NCBI RefSeq assembly: GCF_000369805.1
Contig: NZ_KB850224.1
Location: 1-64,000, forward strand
Length of the DNA: 64,000 nt
Direction of reading: 5' to 3'
DNA from: Acinetobacter sp. NIPH 2100
Lineage (GTDB): Bacteria; Pseudomonadota; Gammaproteobacteria; Pseudomonadales; Moraxellaceae
Position numbers and translations under genes: made by a program. Shown here one piece after another: positions 31,034-39,624 of this stretch; position 1 is the stretch's first letter; each line of letters starts with the position of its first letter. The notes under the pieces were generated by a model. It was not told the DNA's origin. It was given only the letters and a program-made list of their open reading frames with translations, and made no database searches.

Positions 31034-32194
31034 TTATTCTACAAAATAATGTGCAGCAAAATGAGCATCATTGCCAATAATGTCATAGCAGTCTTCTCGA
31101 ATGGACATCCCCGCACATTGATGTCCGACCATCCATAAACCTAAGGTTGGTAATTGACCCGAAAATGATGGTGTATCCACCCATTTTTGCACCACATAAC
31201 CATACTTATCATAGTCTTCAAAATAAAAGCTTCCTGAGGCAGCGCCTTGATCTTGACCATTTTGTAACACCCGAATATTGGCCCCTTCTCTTGCCAAAAT
31301 TGGTTTTTTTACCCATTTTTCAGCGTACTTTTGCTGTGGATCAAAGGCGTGAGTTTCGAGTAAAAGAGGATGATTGGGATAGCGTTTCCACAGCTCGACT
31401 AAAATTGCTTTATTAGAGAGCAGCATTTTCCAACAAGGTTCAATCCACTGTGTTTGAGGACTGAGATATTGCGAAAAAGATTCTTCCCAGATCCATTCCC
31501 ATGGATAAAGCTTGAACAGGTTTTGAATGGGATGATGATTTAAATCAACAAAGCCTTGTCCGTTCCACCCGATGTTCTCCATCGAGAGTTCAGAGACTTG
31601 CAGATGGGCTTGAAAGGCAGTATCCATTAAATATTCTAGATTACCCCAATCCTCTCGCCCTGCTTCCTGACATGCAGCAAAATGGAGATGACTGCCACGC
31701 GGTAGAATGGTTTTCCAACGTTTAATCAGGTCTTCATGGATACTATTAAATTGATCTCGATTGGGAATACCTGAAACTTGTTCGATCCATAACCATTGCG
31801 CCACAGATGCTTCAAGTAAGCCCGTTGGCGTATCTGCATTGTATTCTAGCATTTTGATGTTACGGCCATCGTAAGCGAAGTCAAAACGTCCATACAACAT
31901 TGGTGCATTCTGTTGCCATGATTGTTCAATATGTGCGATTGCCGCAGTGGGTAGATGGAAGTAATCGGGGTAATTACCGCGCTGAATTAGATCACCTGCA
32001 ACCGATAAACACATTTGATGTAATTCATTGGCAGCATCTTCAAGCTGTTCAATTTGTTTCAGGCTAAATTCGTAGGCAATGCCTTCCGACCAGTAAATTG
32101 AGCCGTCCAGTGAGGGTAAATTATAATAATCAAAGCCAATATTTTGGTGTTCAATTTGCCAATCTGTACGTGGGGTGAAGATTTTTCTTTTCAT
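31034..32194 (-). CDS. Glutathionylspermidine synthase-family protein, YgiC-like
   Basis: 386 residues, the same length as E. coli YgiC. It has the ATP-grasp features of the glutathionylspermidine synthase C-terminal domain: YGRFDFAYDGRNIKMLEYNADTP (about 100-122), KWVKKPILAREGANI and WVDTPSFSGQLPTLGLWMVG near the end. It has no amidase domain, so it is the synthase-like half only. Whether it makes glutathionylspermidine or another peptide-amine bond is unknown. A YgiB-like lipoprotein gene lies 21 bases upstream on the same strand, which reproduces the ygiBC pairing. Confidence 0.88.
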   Translation of the reverse strand: MKRKIFTPRTDWQIEHQNIGFDYYNLPSLDGSIYWSEGIAYEFSLKQIEQLEDAANELHQMCLSVAGDLIQRGNYPDYFHLPTAAIAHIEQSWQQNAPMLYGRFDFAYDGRNIKMLEYNADTPTGLLEASVAQWLWIEQVSGIPNRDQFNSIHEDLIKRWKTILPRGSHLHFAACQEAGREDWGNLEYLMDTAFQAHLQVSELSMENIGWNGQGFVDLNHHPIQNLFKLYPWEWIWEESFSQYLSPQTQWIEPCWKMLLSNKAILVELWKRYPNHPLLLETHAFDPQQKYAEKWVKKPILAREGANIRVLQNGQDQGAASGSFYFEDYDKYGYVVQKWVDTPSFSGQLPTLGLWMVGHQCAGMSIREDCYDIIGNDAHFAAHYFVE

Positions 32195-32215
32195 TTTAAA
32201 TATCAGTTTTTGAAA

Positions 32216-32605
32216 TTAACCACCAAAGGAAAAACCGCCACGACCAAAGCCGCCACGGACAGGAGATGATGCAGAATAGGTTTTTGCCGTAGTTGAAATG
32301 GAGGGTTGCCCAACGCTGAGATTGCTACGTGGACGTAAGCTATTGCCACGGAATGAGACTTCACGGTTGTTTTGATAATACTGTGGACCTAAATAACGTC
32401 CTGATCCAAAGCCACCATAGTAGCGAACCCCAGCAGTGGAACCGCTACTGCCTGAGCTATTTTCTTCTTCGCAGGTTTCAGTATTCCAGTCTGCTGCACA
32501 GTCATATTGACTGTTGTAGACATCTTGGACCAATGGCCCATCATTATGGCTGCATGCCGTTAATAATAACGGTACGACCACTAAGTTAATTTTTTTAGAA
32601 CGCAT
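32216..32605 (-). CDS. YgiB-like lipoprotein
   Basis: 129 residues with a lipoprotein signal peptide and lipobox LLTAC (cysteine at residue 18). The mature part has a cysteine pair (YDCAADWNTETCEEE), a Ser/Gly linker, a Tyr/Gly-rich middle and an ending rich in Arg and Gly (RGGFGRGGFSFGG). Cysteine spacing, composition and the RGGFG ending resemble YgiB (DUF1190), though it is shorter than the E. coli protein. Linkage to the YgiC-like gene 21 bases downstream supports this. Start at 32605 with GGGG upstream. Confidence 0.75.
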   Translation of the reverse strand: MRSKKINLVVVPLLLTACSHNDGPLVQDVYNSQYDCAADWNTETCEEENSSGSSGSTAGVRYYGGFGSGRYLGPQYYQNNREVSFRGNSLRPRSNLSVGQPSISTTAKTYSASSPVRGGFGRGGFSFGG

Positions 32606-32777
32606 GAGACCCCACTCATTTTAATTGGCATGATCAACATAAATTGGTGAACAGCCTTGTTTTATTATGTTTCTGATTAGGAAAGCCGACATATGATATT
32701 GATCTGTGCTTTTAAAGTACAGAGCACTAAGGCATGATTATGTGTGGATTCAATAAATATATGCAGTTGATTGAAGC

Positions 32778-33377
32778 ATGAAAAACACGCATGAGTATTA
32801 TCAATCGATCCTTTTCGAGATGATTACTCAATCCCCTGCGCTTTCTGCAATATTGCAGACATTATCTCATTTATATCCCCAGGCGTATTTAAGTGCTGGT
32901 GTGCTGCGAAATACTGTGTGGGGACATTTACATGGTCAATCTTTTGATTTGAAATATAGCGATGTAGATGTGATTTATTATGATGCAACAGAAATGGATC
33001 AATATTCACAAAAGCAGTTGCAACAGCATCTAGAACAATTGTTTCCACAACAGCAATGGGATGTGGTCAATCAAGCATTGGTGCATACATGGTATTGCAA
33101 AGATAATGGGGAACGGATTCAGCCGTTGCTGTCGATTGAACAGGCTTTATCGTTATGGCCTGATACAGCAACAGCCCTTGCGGTACGGTTAAATGCTTTA
33201 GGAGAACTGGAATTGATTGCGCCGTTTGGCTTACAGGATTTATTTGAGTTGAAACTTTGCTGGAATCCAGCATTGGTCAGTTACGCCACGTTTAAAAAGC
33301 GTATCGATTCTAAACAATGGTTACAGCAATGGCCTCTATTACAAGCAATTGATCCAGAAATAGAAAATATTGAGTGA
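32778..33377 (+). CDS. Nucleotidyltransferase-family protein (NTP_transf_6 type)
   Basis: 199 residues. The N-terminal part reads LSAGVLRNTVWGHLHG (about 38-53), and SDVDVIYYD (about 61-69) supplies the metal-binding aspartates; both are characteristic of the DUF925 nucleotidyltransferase family. The rest contains the usual WDVVNQALVHTWY and IAPFGLQDLFELKL segments. The transferred nucleotide and acceptor are not known for this family. It is transcribed alone and divergently from the ygiBC-like pair; a terminator follows. Confidence 0.85.
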   Translation: MKNTHEYYQSILFEMITQSPALSAILQTLSHLYPQAYLSAGVLRNTVWGHLHGQSFDLKYSDVDVIYYDATEMDQYSQKQLQQHLEQLFPQQQWDVVNQALVHTWYCKDNGERIQPLLSIEQALSLWPDTATALAVRLNALGELELIAPFGLQDLFELKLCWNPALVSYATFKKRIDSKQWLQQWPLLQAIDPEIENIE

Positions 33378-33391
33378 TGAGTTCAAAATCA

Positions 33392-33419
33392 AAAAAGGGC
33401 CTGCATTGAGACCCTTTTT
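33392..33419. terminator. Terminator between the nucleotidyltransferase and alx genes
   Basis: AAAAAGGG (33392-33399) pairs with CCCTTTTT (33412-33419); the A and T runs make it usable in both directions between the converging genes. Confidence 0.85.
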
Positions 33420-33431
33420 ATGTTCAAGCTA

Positions 33432-34388
33432 TTATTGCGCTTGGCGCTTATTATGACGTATTGATAGATAAGCGGTGATGCTTAATACCAGTACGATAAA
33501 GCCTAATGAGATCCAGATTGGCATATGGAATACATCGAGCAATAACATTTTCGCACCAATGAACAAAAGGATAATACCTAAGCCATAAGGTAAGTAATGC
33601 ATCTTACTTGCCGCACCAGAAAGTAAAAAGAACATCGCACGTAAGCCCAAAATCGCCATCAAGTTTGCAGTTAAAACAATGAACGGGTCAGTGGTGACTG
33701 CGAAGATCGCAGGAATGGAGTCAACAGCGAAAATCACATCAGACGCTTCAACCAAGATCAACACTAAAAATAAAGGTGTTGCCCAGAGTAAGCCATTTTG
33801 ACGGACGAAGAAGCTATTACCATGCAATTGTGGTGTGATACGCATATGTTTGCGTAACCATTTCAGGAACTTGATGTCTTCAATATTAGTGTCTTCTTCA
33901 TCCTGTCCTTTCAGGAACTTAAAGCCTGTGTAGACTAGGAACGCACCGAAGATATACAGCACCCAAGAGAATTCTTGTACAAACCACGCTCCAATAAAGA
34001 TAAAGATGGTTCTTAAGATAATTGCACCGAGTACGCCATAAAGTAAGATTTTACGCTGGAAAGCAGGCGGGATCGCAAACGCTGCGAAAATCATCAACCA
34101 AACGAAAACGTTATCAATCGCTAATGATTTTTCCAGTAGATAACCTGCGAAATACTCCATGGTTTTTTGGTTTGCAATGGTTGCGCCTACAGTTTGTTGT
34201 AGGTAGAACCATAAACCACCACCAAATAGCACCGCGACAGTGACCCACGCGATACTCCAGTAAGCAGCCTGTCTGATTGGAACATCTTGGTTTTGTTTTT
34301 GTTTAAAGCCTAAAAAGTCGACGACAAGCATGACCGCGACGAGGCCGAAGAACACGGCGTATAGCCATAAATTACCGATAGTTTCCAT
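33432..34388 (-). CDS. alx: TerC/Alx-family membrane protein, probable manganese exporter
   Basis: 318 residues with eight to nine membrane segments. The TerC signatures are present: LEKSLAIDNVFVWLMIF (about 84-100) and VEASDVIFAVDSIPAIFA (about 213-230), both with membrane-embedded acidic residues that probably bind metal. The sequence follows E. coli Alx (321 residues). The start is ATG 34388, five bases after AGGGAG. The long leader carries a yybP-ykoY riboswitch, the same arrangement as E. coli alx, which strongly supports control by Mn2+ and a role in its export. Confidence 0.9.
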   Translation of the reverse strand: METIGNLWLYAVFFGLVAVMLVVDFLGFKQKQNQDVPIRQAAYWSIAWVTVAVLFGGGLWFYLQQTVGATIANQKTMEYFAGYLLEKSLAIDNVFVWLMIFAAFAIPPAFQRKILLYGVLGAIILRTIFIFIGAWFVQEFSWVLYIFGAFLVYTGFKFLKGQDEEDTNIEDIKFLKWLRKHMRITPQLHGNSFFVRQNGLLWATPLFLVLILVEASDVIFAVDSIPAIFAVTTDPFIVLTANLMAILGLRAMFFLLSGAASKMHYLPYGLGIILLFIGAKMLLLDVFHMPIWISLGFIVLVLSITAYLSIRHNKRQAQ

Positions 34389-34415
34389 CACAACTCCCTA
34401 TCTGGCAAATGGGCA

Positions 34416-34597
34416 TAAAAAAACCTTGACCAGTTGCCAGATGAATTAATACACCTGTTTCAACATGATCAAGGTCTTGCCTACATCACAATTGAGTGTG
34501 ATGCTCAGAGTCCGACTTTTTGCAAAGTGTAATGACGAAACTCTGACACCTAAGGCAGTTTTGCACTTAGGCTTGGAGGAGGCTACTCCCCTTGTCA
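34416..34597 (-). promoter_or_regulatory. yybP-ykoY (Mn2+) riboswitch with terminator
   Basis: Read on the minus strand, the leader opens with the hallmark AAGGGGAGTAGC (complement of 34582-34593) and closes with GGCAAGACCTT (complement of 34472-34482), the two conserved loops that form the Mn2+ site. A CATCACA/TGTGATG hairpin lies between. ACCTTGATCA (complement of 34465-34474) can then pair with TGGTCAAGGT (complement of 34423-34432), followed by seven T residues: an intrinsic terminator overlapping the aptamer. A further ATCTGGCAA/TTGCCAGAT pair lies just before the ribosome binding site. Confidence 0.87.
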
Positions 34598-34647
34598 AAT
34601 TCTGTATGGATGATGACATCCAAAGATGTACATAGAATTACATACTT

Positions 34648-35598
34648 TTATAAAATGTGCAAATCTTCATCAAATGCGTGGGTATTAAAAATTTTTAAAA
34701 TTTCTGCGCGTAAAAATTGATGGCGTGGATTGTGTTTGACATGCTCATGCCAATACATGCCCATATTGATTTTAGGTAGTTCGATGGGTAAAGCATGAAT
34801 ATTCAGATTTTCAGCATAATGTAGGTTTTTCAGAATACTCTTAGGAATGGTTAAAATGGCATTTGGGTGTTGCGCTAACACCTGTAAAGCTGTCGAATAG
34901 TGCTGGCAGCGTAGAAAAATTTGCCGGGACAGTTGTTGTCGATTCAGATAAATATCTTCAAGTAATAAGCCTGTACGCCGTGATGACACACCAATATGTG
35001 GCGAGGATAAATAGAACGACAAGTTCATCTCAGGTTGTTGGGTACACACCACAAAATGGTCATCAATCAGATTTTCAAACTGCAAATGAGCTTGATGGGG
35101 TTGAACCAGATCAATCACAAAATCAATTTGCTGCGCAGAGAGATCGGCCAGCATATTTTTACGATCCAGTTTCGAACTTAAAAACTGAATATCCAAATTC
35201 AGTAGAGCAAAATGATTGACCAGCTCAGGAAAAATAATCGGTTCGATTTCATCGTGAATGGCAATTTTCAGGCTTTGTAACATGCTTGGCACAAAGTCGT
35301 GTTGAGGTACTGCAATCTGCTGGATCGTCAGCAATGCAGCCTGAATCGGTTGATAAATTTGTTCGGCATATGGCGTGGGCAACATCTTTTGTCCGCTACG
35401 GACAAAGAGTTCATCACCTAACTGAGTGCGTAGGCGCTGTAAGGCGTGGCTGACGGCAGATTGGCTGATACAGAGGAGTTGAGCTGCTTTTGAAATGCTG
35501 TTTTGCTCAAAAATGGCAATAAAAAGAGGATACAGATTGATATCAATGCGATGGAAATTGCCCACTTCAAGTGGATGACTATTATGAATCTGATTCAT
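34648..35598 (-). CDS. LysR-family transcriptional regulator
   Basis: 316 residues: winged helix-turn-helix at about 20-80 (NSISKAAQLLCISQSAVSHA), then a substrate-binding domain. It is probably the regulator of the divergent acyl-CoA dehydrogenase operon, which starts about 100 bases away. The motif FVRSGQKMLPTPYA matches the NodD/LeuO-like group that binds aromatic or fatty-acid-derived ligands; the real ligand is unknown. Start at 35598; the first 17 residues before the HTH are an unusual short extension. Confidence 0.88.
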   Translation of the reverse strand: MNQIHNSHPLEVGNFHRIDINLYPLFIAIFEQNSISKAAQLLCISQSAVSHALQRLRTQLGDELFVRSGQKMLPTPYAEQIYQPIQAALLTIQQIAVPQHDFVPSMLQSLKIAIHDEIEPIIFPELVNHFALLNLDIQFLSSKLDRKNMLADLSAQQIDFVIDLVQPHQAHLQFENLIDDHFVVCTQQPEMNLSFYLSSPHIGVSSRRTGLLLEDIYLNRQQLSRQIFLRCQHYSTALQVLAQHPNAILTIPKSILKNLHYAENLNIHALPIELPKINMGMYWHEHVKHNPRHQFLRAEILKIFNTHAFDEDLHIL

Positions 35599-35700
35599 AG
35601 TTTTGAATAAAATTAAATCATTTCATTCATAATAAATTTTCACTTATGGTGATGTAAAGCAGCGAATCAATATTCGACACATTTTACATTGAGGGAAATG

Positions 35701-36933
35701 ATGATGTTTGCATTATCTGAGCGCGCACAGGATTTTATTGCACGAACAAAAGCCTTTATCCAACAAGAAATTGAACCGATTGAAAAGGCATTTTGGGATG
35801 AAGTTCATCATCTCAATGTGGATGGTGACTGGACCAAGTGGCAGTGGCCTGAACAATTACAACAATTGAAAGATAAGGCTAAAGCGGCTGGCCTATGGAA
35901 CATGTTTTTACCCGATGCGGAGCTGGGTGCAGGTCTATCGGTTCAGGAATATGCTCATATTGCCGAACTGACTGGACGTAGCTTACTTGCACCAACCGTA
36001 TTTAACTGTAATGCGCCTGATAGCGGTAATATGGAAGTGTTATGGCGCTATGGTAGCGAGGCGCAAAAACAGCAATGGTTGCAACCTTTGCTCGCAGGAG
36101 AAATTCGTTCAGTGTTCTGTATGACTGAGCCCGCTGTGGCTTCCAGTGATGCCACCAATATGCAGGCCACGGCGGTGATTGAGGGCGATGAAATTGTACT
36201 GAATGGCCGCAAATGGTGGTCATCGGGCTTGGGCGATCCCAATGCCAAAGTGATTATTTTCATGGCTTATACCCCAGACCCGAATAAAGACCGTCATCAT
36301 CAACATTCGATGGTACTTGTGCCGATTGAAACGCAAGGCGTGAGCATTGAACGAATGTTGCCTGTGTTTGGTGATTACGATGCACCGCATGGACATGGAC
36401 AAGTCAATTTTGACAATGTGCGTGTGCCAGTCAGCAGCTTTATTGGGGGTGCAGGACAAGGTTTTGAAATTGCACAAGGTCGTTTAGGGCCTGGACGTAT
36501 TCACCATTGTATGCGTTGTATCGGCGCAGCAGAAAAAGCCTTGGAGTTGATGATTGACCGTGGCATGTCACGCAAAGCCTTTGGTAAAGAAATTCTTAAA
36601 CTGGGCGGTAATTTAGAACGTGTGGCTGATGCACGTGTACAAATCGATCAAGCTCGCTTATTGACACTATATGCAGCGTATAAGATGGATAGCTTGGGGA
36701 ATATGGCGGCACTAACCGAGATATCTGCGATTAAAGTGGTCGCACCGACTGTATTACAAAACGTGGTGGATATGGCGATTCAAATCCACGGTGGCGAAGG
36801 CGTTTCACGTGATACCCCGCTGACTGCATTTTTTAACCAAGCACGTAGTTTACGTTTGGCCGATGGACCAGATGAGGTTCATAAAGGCATGATTGCCAAA
36901 TTAGAACTCAAAAAACGTGGCTATGGTCGTTGA
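35701..36933 (+). CDS. Acyl-CoA dehydrogenase, ACAD10/11-like
   Basis: FAD-dependent acyl-CoA dehydrogenase fold, 410 residues. It shows FCMTEPAVASSDATNM (FAD/substrate loop, about 140), NGRKWWSSGLGDPNAKV, the arginine-rich GRIHHCMRCIGAAEKAL, and QIHGGEGVSRDTPL near the C-terminus. The long N-terminal region with WPEQLQQLKDKAKAAGLWNMFLP is typical of the ACAD10/11 group rather than fatty-acid beta-oxidation enzymes. GAGGGA is followed by three successive ATG codons; I chose 35701. The next gene encodes an APH-type kinase, the partner domain that is fused to this one in ACAD10 and ACAD11. Confidence 0.9.
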   Translation: MMFALSERAQDFIARTKAFIQQEIEPIEKAFWDEVHHLNVDGDWTKWQWPEQLQQLKDKAKAAGLWNMFLPDAELGAGLSVQEYAHIAELTGRSLLAPTVFNCNAPDSGNMEVLWRYGSEAQKQQWLQPLLAGEIRSVFCMTEPAVASSDATNMQATAVIEGDEIVLNGRKWWSSGLGDPNAKVIIFMAYTPDPNKDRHHQHSMVLVPIETQGVSIERMLPVFGDYDAPHGHGQVNFDNVRVPVSSFIGGAGQGFEIAQGRLGPGRIHHCMRCIGAAEKALELMIDRGMSRKAFGKEILKLGGNLERVADARVQIDQARLLTLYAAYKMDSLGNMAALTEISAIKVVAPTVLQNVVDMAIQIHGGEGVSRDTPLTAFFNQARSLRLADGPDEVHKGMIAKLELKKRGYGR

Positions 36934-36948
36934 TAAGGATAAAAGCAA

Positions 36949-38070
36949 ATGGCAGTAATTGATGTTGGCGGTCAGATTCGTCATGGCGAAGAGCTGGATA
37001 TTGTAGCGGTTGAAGCTTGGTTAAAAAAACAAGGTGTGAAGCTGCAGGGACAAGCACAAGTCACTCAGTATTCAGGTGGCGCATCAAATTGGACTTATCG
37101 GCTACAGTATGACAATAGCGATCTGATTCTACGTCGCCCACCGAAAGGCACCAAAGCCAAATCAGCACACGATATGGCACGTGAATACAATGTGCAGAAG
37201 CATCTTGCACCGTTTTACCCTGTCCTGCCTGAAATGATTGCGCTGTGCCAAGATGACAGCGTGATTGGTTGTGATTTCTATGTGATGAAGCGGATTGAGG
37301 GCATTATTCCACGTGCGAATCTACCCAAGGAATTACAGCTGGATGAGCCGCAGGTACAGCAACTTTGCCTGAATGTCTTAGATAAATTGATTGAGCTGCA
37401 TCAAGTGCCTTATCAAGGCACAGAGCTAGAAAAACTGGGTAAAGGTGAAGGCTATTGCCGCCGTCAGGTCGAAGGCTGGGATGCGCGTTATCGTAAGGCG
37501 CTGACACCGAATGTTCCTGATTTTGTGTTTGTGCGTCAGTGGTTGCTGGAACATATCCCAACCGATGCTAAAACTTGCGTGATTCATAATGACTGGCGTT
37601 TTGATAATGTCATTTTAGATCCACAACAACCGACTCAAGTGATTGGGGTGCTGGACTGGGAAATGGCGACGCTCGGTGATCCATTGATGGATTTGGGCAG
37701 TGCTCTCGCCTACTGGATTCAGGACGATGATGATGCTTTGATGAAATCCAGCCGCCGCCAACCGACCAATTTAAAAGGCATGCTGACACGACAACAAGTG
37801 GTCGATTATTATTTGGAAAAAACAGGTTTGCAGCCTGACAACTGGGCATTTTATGAAGTGTTTGGTTTATTCCGTTTAGCCGTGATTGCCCAACAGATTT
37901 ATTATCGCTATTACCATCAACAAACAGATAACCCAGCTTTTAAAGATTTCTGGATTATGATTCATGCCTTACATATTCGGGCCTTGAAACTGATCGCGGA
38001 AGATCATCTGCAAGCACGACCCTTGATTGCTGAATATGGCGCAAAACTACAGGATATTTTAAAACGATGA
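36949..38070 (+). CDS. Phosphotransferase-family protein (APH fold, ACAD11 N-terminal-like)
   Basis: 373 residues of the aminoglycoside-phosphotransferase/choline-kinase fold. The nucleotide-binding region has TQYSGGASNWTYRL and LILRRPPKG; the catalytic loop is VIHNDWRFDNVILD (about 207-220) and the metal aspartate is in VLDWEMATLGDP. This kinase type sits next to or is fused to ACAD10/11-type dehydrogenases. Known relatives phosphorylate 4-hydroxyacyl-CoA before elimination of phosphate; that is inference here. An aminoglycoside-resistance role is unlikely. It follows the dehydrogenase by 15 bases and overlaps the next gene by four. Confidence 0.9.
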   Translation: MAVIDVGGQIRHGEELDIVAVEAWLKKQGVKLQGQAQVTQYSGGASNWTYRLQYDNSDLILRRPPKGTKAKSAHDMAREYNVQKHLAPFYPVLPEMIALCQDDSVIGCDFYVMKRIEGIIPRANLPKELQLDEPQVQQLCLNVLDKLIELHQVPYQGTELEKLGKGEGYCRRQVEGWDARYRKALTPNVPDFVFVRQWLLEHIPTDAKTCVIHNDWRFDNVILDPQQPTQVIGVLDWEMATLGDPLMDLGSALAYWIQDDDDALMKSSRRQPTNLKGMLTRQQVVDYYLEKTGLQPDNWAFYEVFGLFRLAVIAQQIYYRYYHQQTDNPAFKDFWIMIHALHIRALKLIAEDHLQARPLIAEYGAKLQDILKR

Positions 38071-38765
38071 CCACAATTTATTTGGTACGACATGGGCAAG
38101 CATCATTTGGTGCTGCAAGTTATGATCAGCTTTCTGCCAAAGGTGAACAGCAAGCGCAGGTCGTGGGTGATTTTTTTAAGCAAACCCTGAAGCAAACGCC
38201 ATTGGTTGTGGCTGGTTCGATGCAACGCCATCAGCAAACAGCGCAATTGGCATTATCGCAAAGTTTTTGTGATGCGCCCATTCAAACCGAATCGGCATGG
38301 AATGAGTTTGATCACCAACATGTATTTGCACAATACGAACCGCGTTTTAATCAGCCTGAATTATTGAAGCAGGATGTTGAATTGGTGGCCAATCCACGTG
38401 CTTACCTTGCCAAAATTTTTGATGGGGCGATTGATCGTTGGATTGGAGAACAATATGACCATGAATATCATGAAACCTGGTTGGGTTTTCAGTCTCGGGT
38501 AGAAAATGCCTTACAGCTGTTGTGTCAGCACATTGATGCAACCCAGCAGCGTCAAGCCGTGGTATTCAGTTCTGGCGGTGTCATTTCTGTGGCAGTTGGT
38601 AAGGTGTTAGGTCTGGATGCCAAACAGATTTTTGCACTGAACTGGTCAATTGCCAATGCCAGTATTAGCACGTTGCGTTGGAGCGATGGTCGTTTGCAAT
38701 TACTCAGTTTTAATGAGCATCATTATTTAAAAGCGCGTGATGCTGAACTTTTAACATGGATTTAA
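38067..38765 (+). CDS. Histidine phosphatase-family protein
   Basis: 232 residues of the phosphoglycerate-mutase-like phosphatase superfamily. The catalytic histidine lies in YLVRHGQASFG (residue 9), and a second arginine and histidine are expected around SMQRHQQTAQL. The C-terminal half has VVFSSGGVISVAVG in place of the usual second-histidine HGG segment, so the second catalytic histidine looks substituted by Ser. It starts within the stop of the kinase gene (ATGA overlap), so it is translationally coupled. A role in dephosphorylating an operon intermediate is only a guess. Confidence 0.85.
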   Translation: MTTIYLVRHGQASFGAASYDQLSAKGEQQAQVVGDFFKQTLKQTPLVVAGSMQRHQQTAQLALSQSFCDAPIQTESAWNEFDHQHVFAQYEPRFNQPELLKQDVELVANPRAYLAKIFDGAIDRWIGEQYDHEYHETWLGFQSRVENALQLLCQHIDATQQRQAVVFSSGGVISVAVGKVLGLDAKQIFALNWSIANASISTLRWSDGRLQLLSFNEHHYLKARDAELLTWI

Positions 38766-38781
38766 AAAATAGGTGGCAGGC

Positions 38782-39525
38782 ATGGCAAAAACGATTTTAA
38801 TTACAGGTGCAAGTTCGGGTTTAGGCGCAGGTATGGCGCGTGAATTTGCAGCCAAAGGCTACAATCTGGCGCTTTGCGCACGACGTTTAGAGCGCCTAGA
38901 AGCGTTACAACAGCAGTTGCAAAGCCAGTTCTCAATTCAGGTCAAGATTAAGATCCTTGATGTGACCCATTACGATGATGTGTTTACTGTGTTTAAAGCC
39001 TTTCAGCAAGAATTCGGCAGCATTGACCGAATTATTGTAAATGCAGGTGTGGGTGATGGTCGCCGTATTGGTAAAGGTCATTTTGAAGTGAATCGTGCTA
39101 CGGCAGAAACCAATTTTATTTCTGCCTTGGCGCAGTGTGAAGCGGCAGTTGAAATCTTTAGAGCGCAAAACAAAGGGCATTTGGTGGTGATTTCATCCAT
39201 GAGTGCGATGCGTGGTTTACCAAAGCATTTATCGACTTATGCCGCCAGCAAAGCAGCGGTAGCGCATTTGGCAGAGGGCATTCGTGCGGAGTTGTTGGGC
39301 ACACCAATTAAAGTCTCGACGATTTTCCCTGGTTATATTCGCACTGAACTGAATGAAGGTGCCAAGAAACTACCTTTTGAAGTTGATGAGAAGACGGGAA
39401 GCAAGGCCTTGGTCAAAGCAATTGAGAGAGAGCCTGTAAAAGCCTATGTGCCGCAGTGGCCGTGGTTGCCAATGGGGATTGCAATGAAGATTTTGCCGTT
39501 AAAATGGGTGAATAAATTGAGTTGA
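38782..39525 (+). CDS. Short-chain dehydrogenase/reductase
   Basis: 247 residues, classical SDR fold: the NAD(P)-binding TGASSGLGAGMA (about 8-19), NAG in IIVNAGVG, catalytic serine in VVISSMSAMRG and the YAASK pair (Tyr and Lys). Arg residues after the second strand (CARRLERL) suggest NADP preference. The start is ATG 38782; an upstream GTG overlaps the ribosome binding site. It follows the phosphatase gene by 16 bases and is last in the operon. It could interconvert hydroxy and keto groups of the acyl substrate handled by the dehydrogenase and kinase. Confidence 0.88.
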   Translation: MAKTILITGASSGLGAGMAREFAAKGYNLALCARRLERLEALQQQLQSQFSIQVKIKILDVTHYDDVFTVFKAFQQEFGSIDRIIVNAGVGDGRRIGKGHFEVNRATAETNFISALAQCEAAVEIFRAQNKGHLVVISSMSAMRGLPKHLSTYAASKAAVAHLAEGIRAELLGTPIKVSTIFPGYIRTELNEGAKKLPFEVDEKTGSKALVKAIEREPVKAYVPQWPWLPMGIAMKILPLKWVNKLS

Positions 39526-39624
39526 TTGCAATTTAAAAATGGATGGAAAATATCTCTATTCGGCAAGATTTCACAGCCTCATATAGGCTGAATAGTCGAG
39601 TTGTTTGGGTATAGGCGTTTCCTT

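Noticed and set aside
36949..38070. APH-fold protein as an aminoglycoside-resistance enzyme
   Set aside because: Its sequence pattern and operon with an ACAD10/11-like dehydrogenase point to acyl-CoA metabolism.
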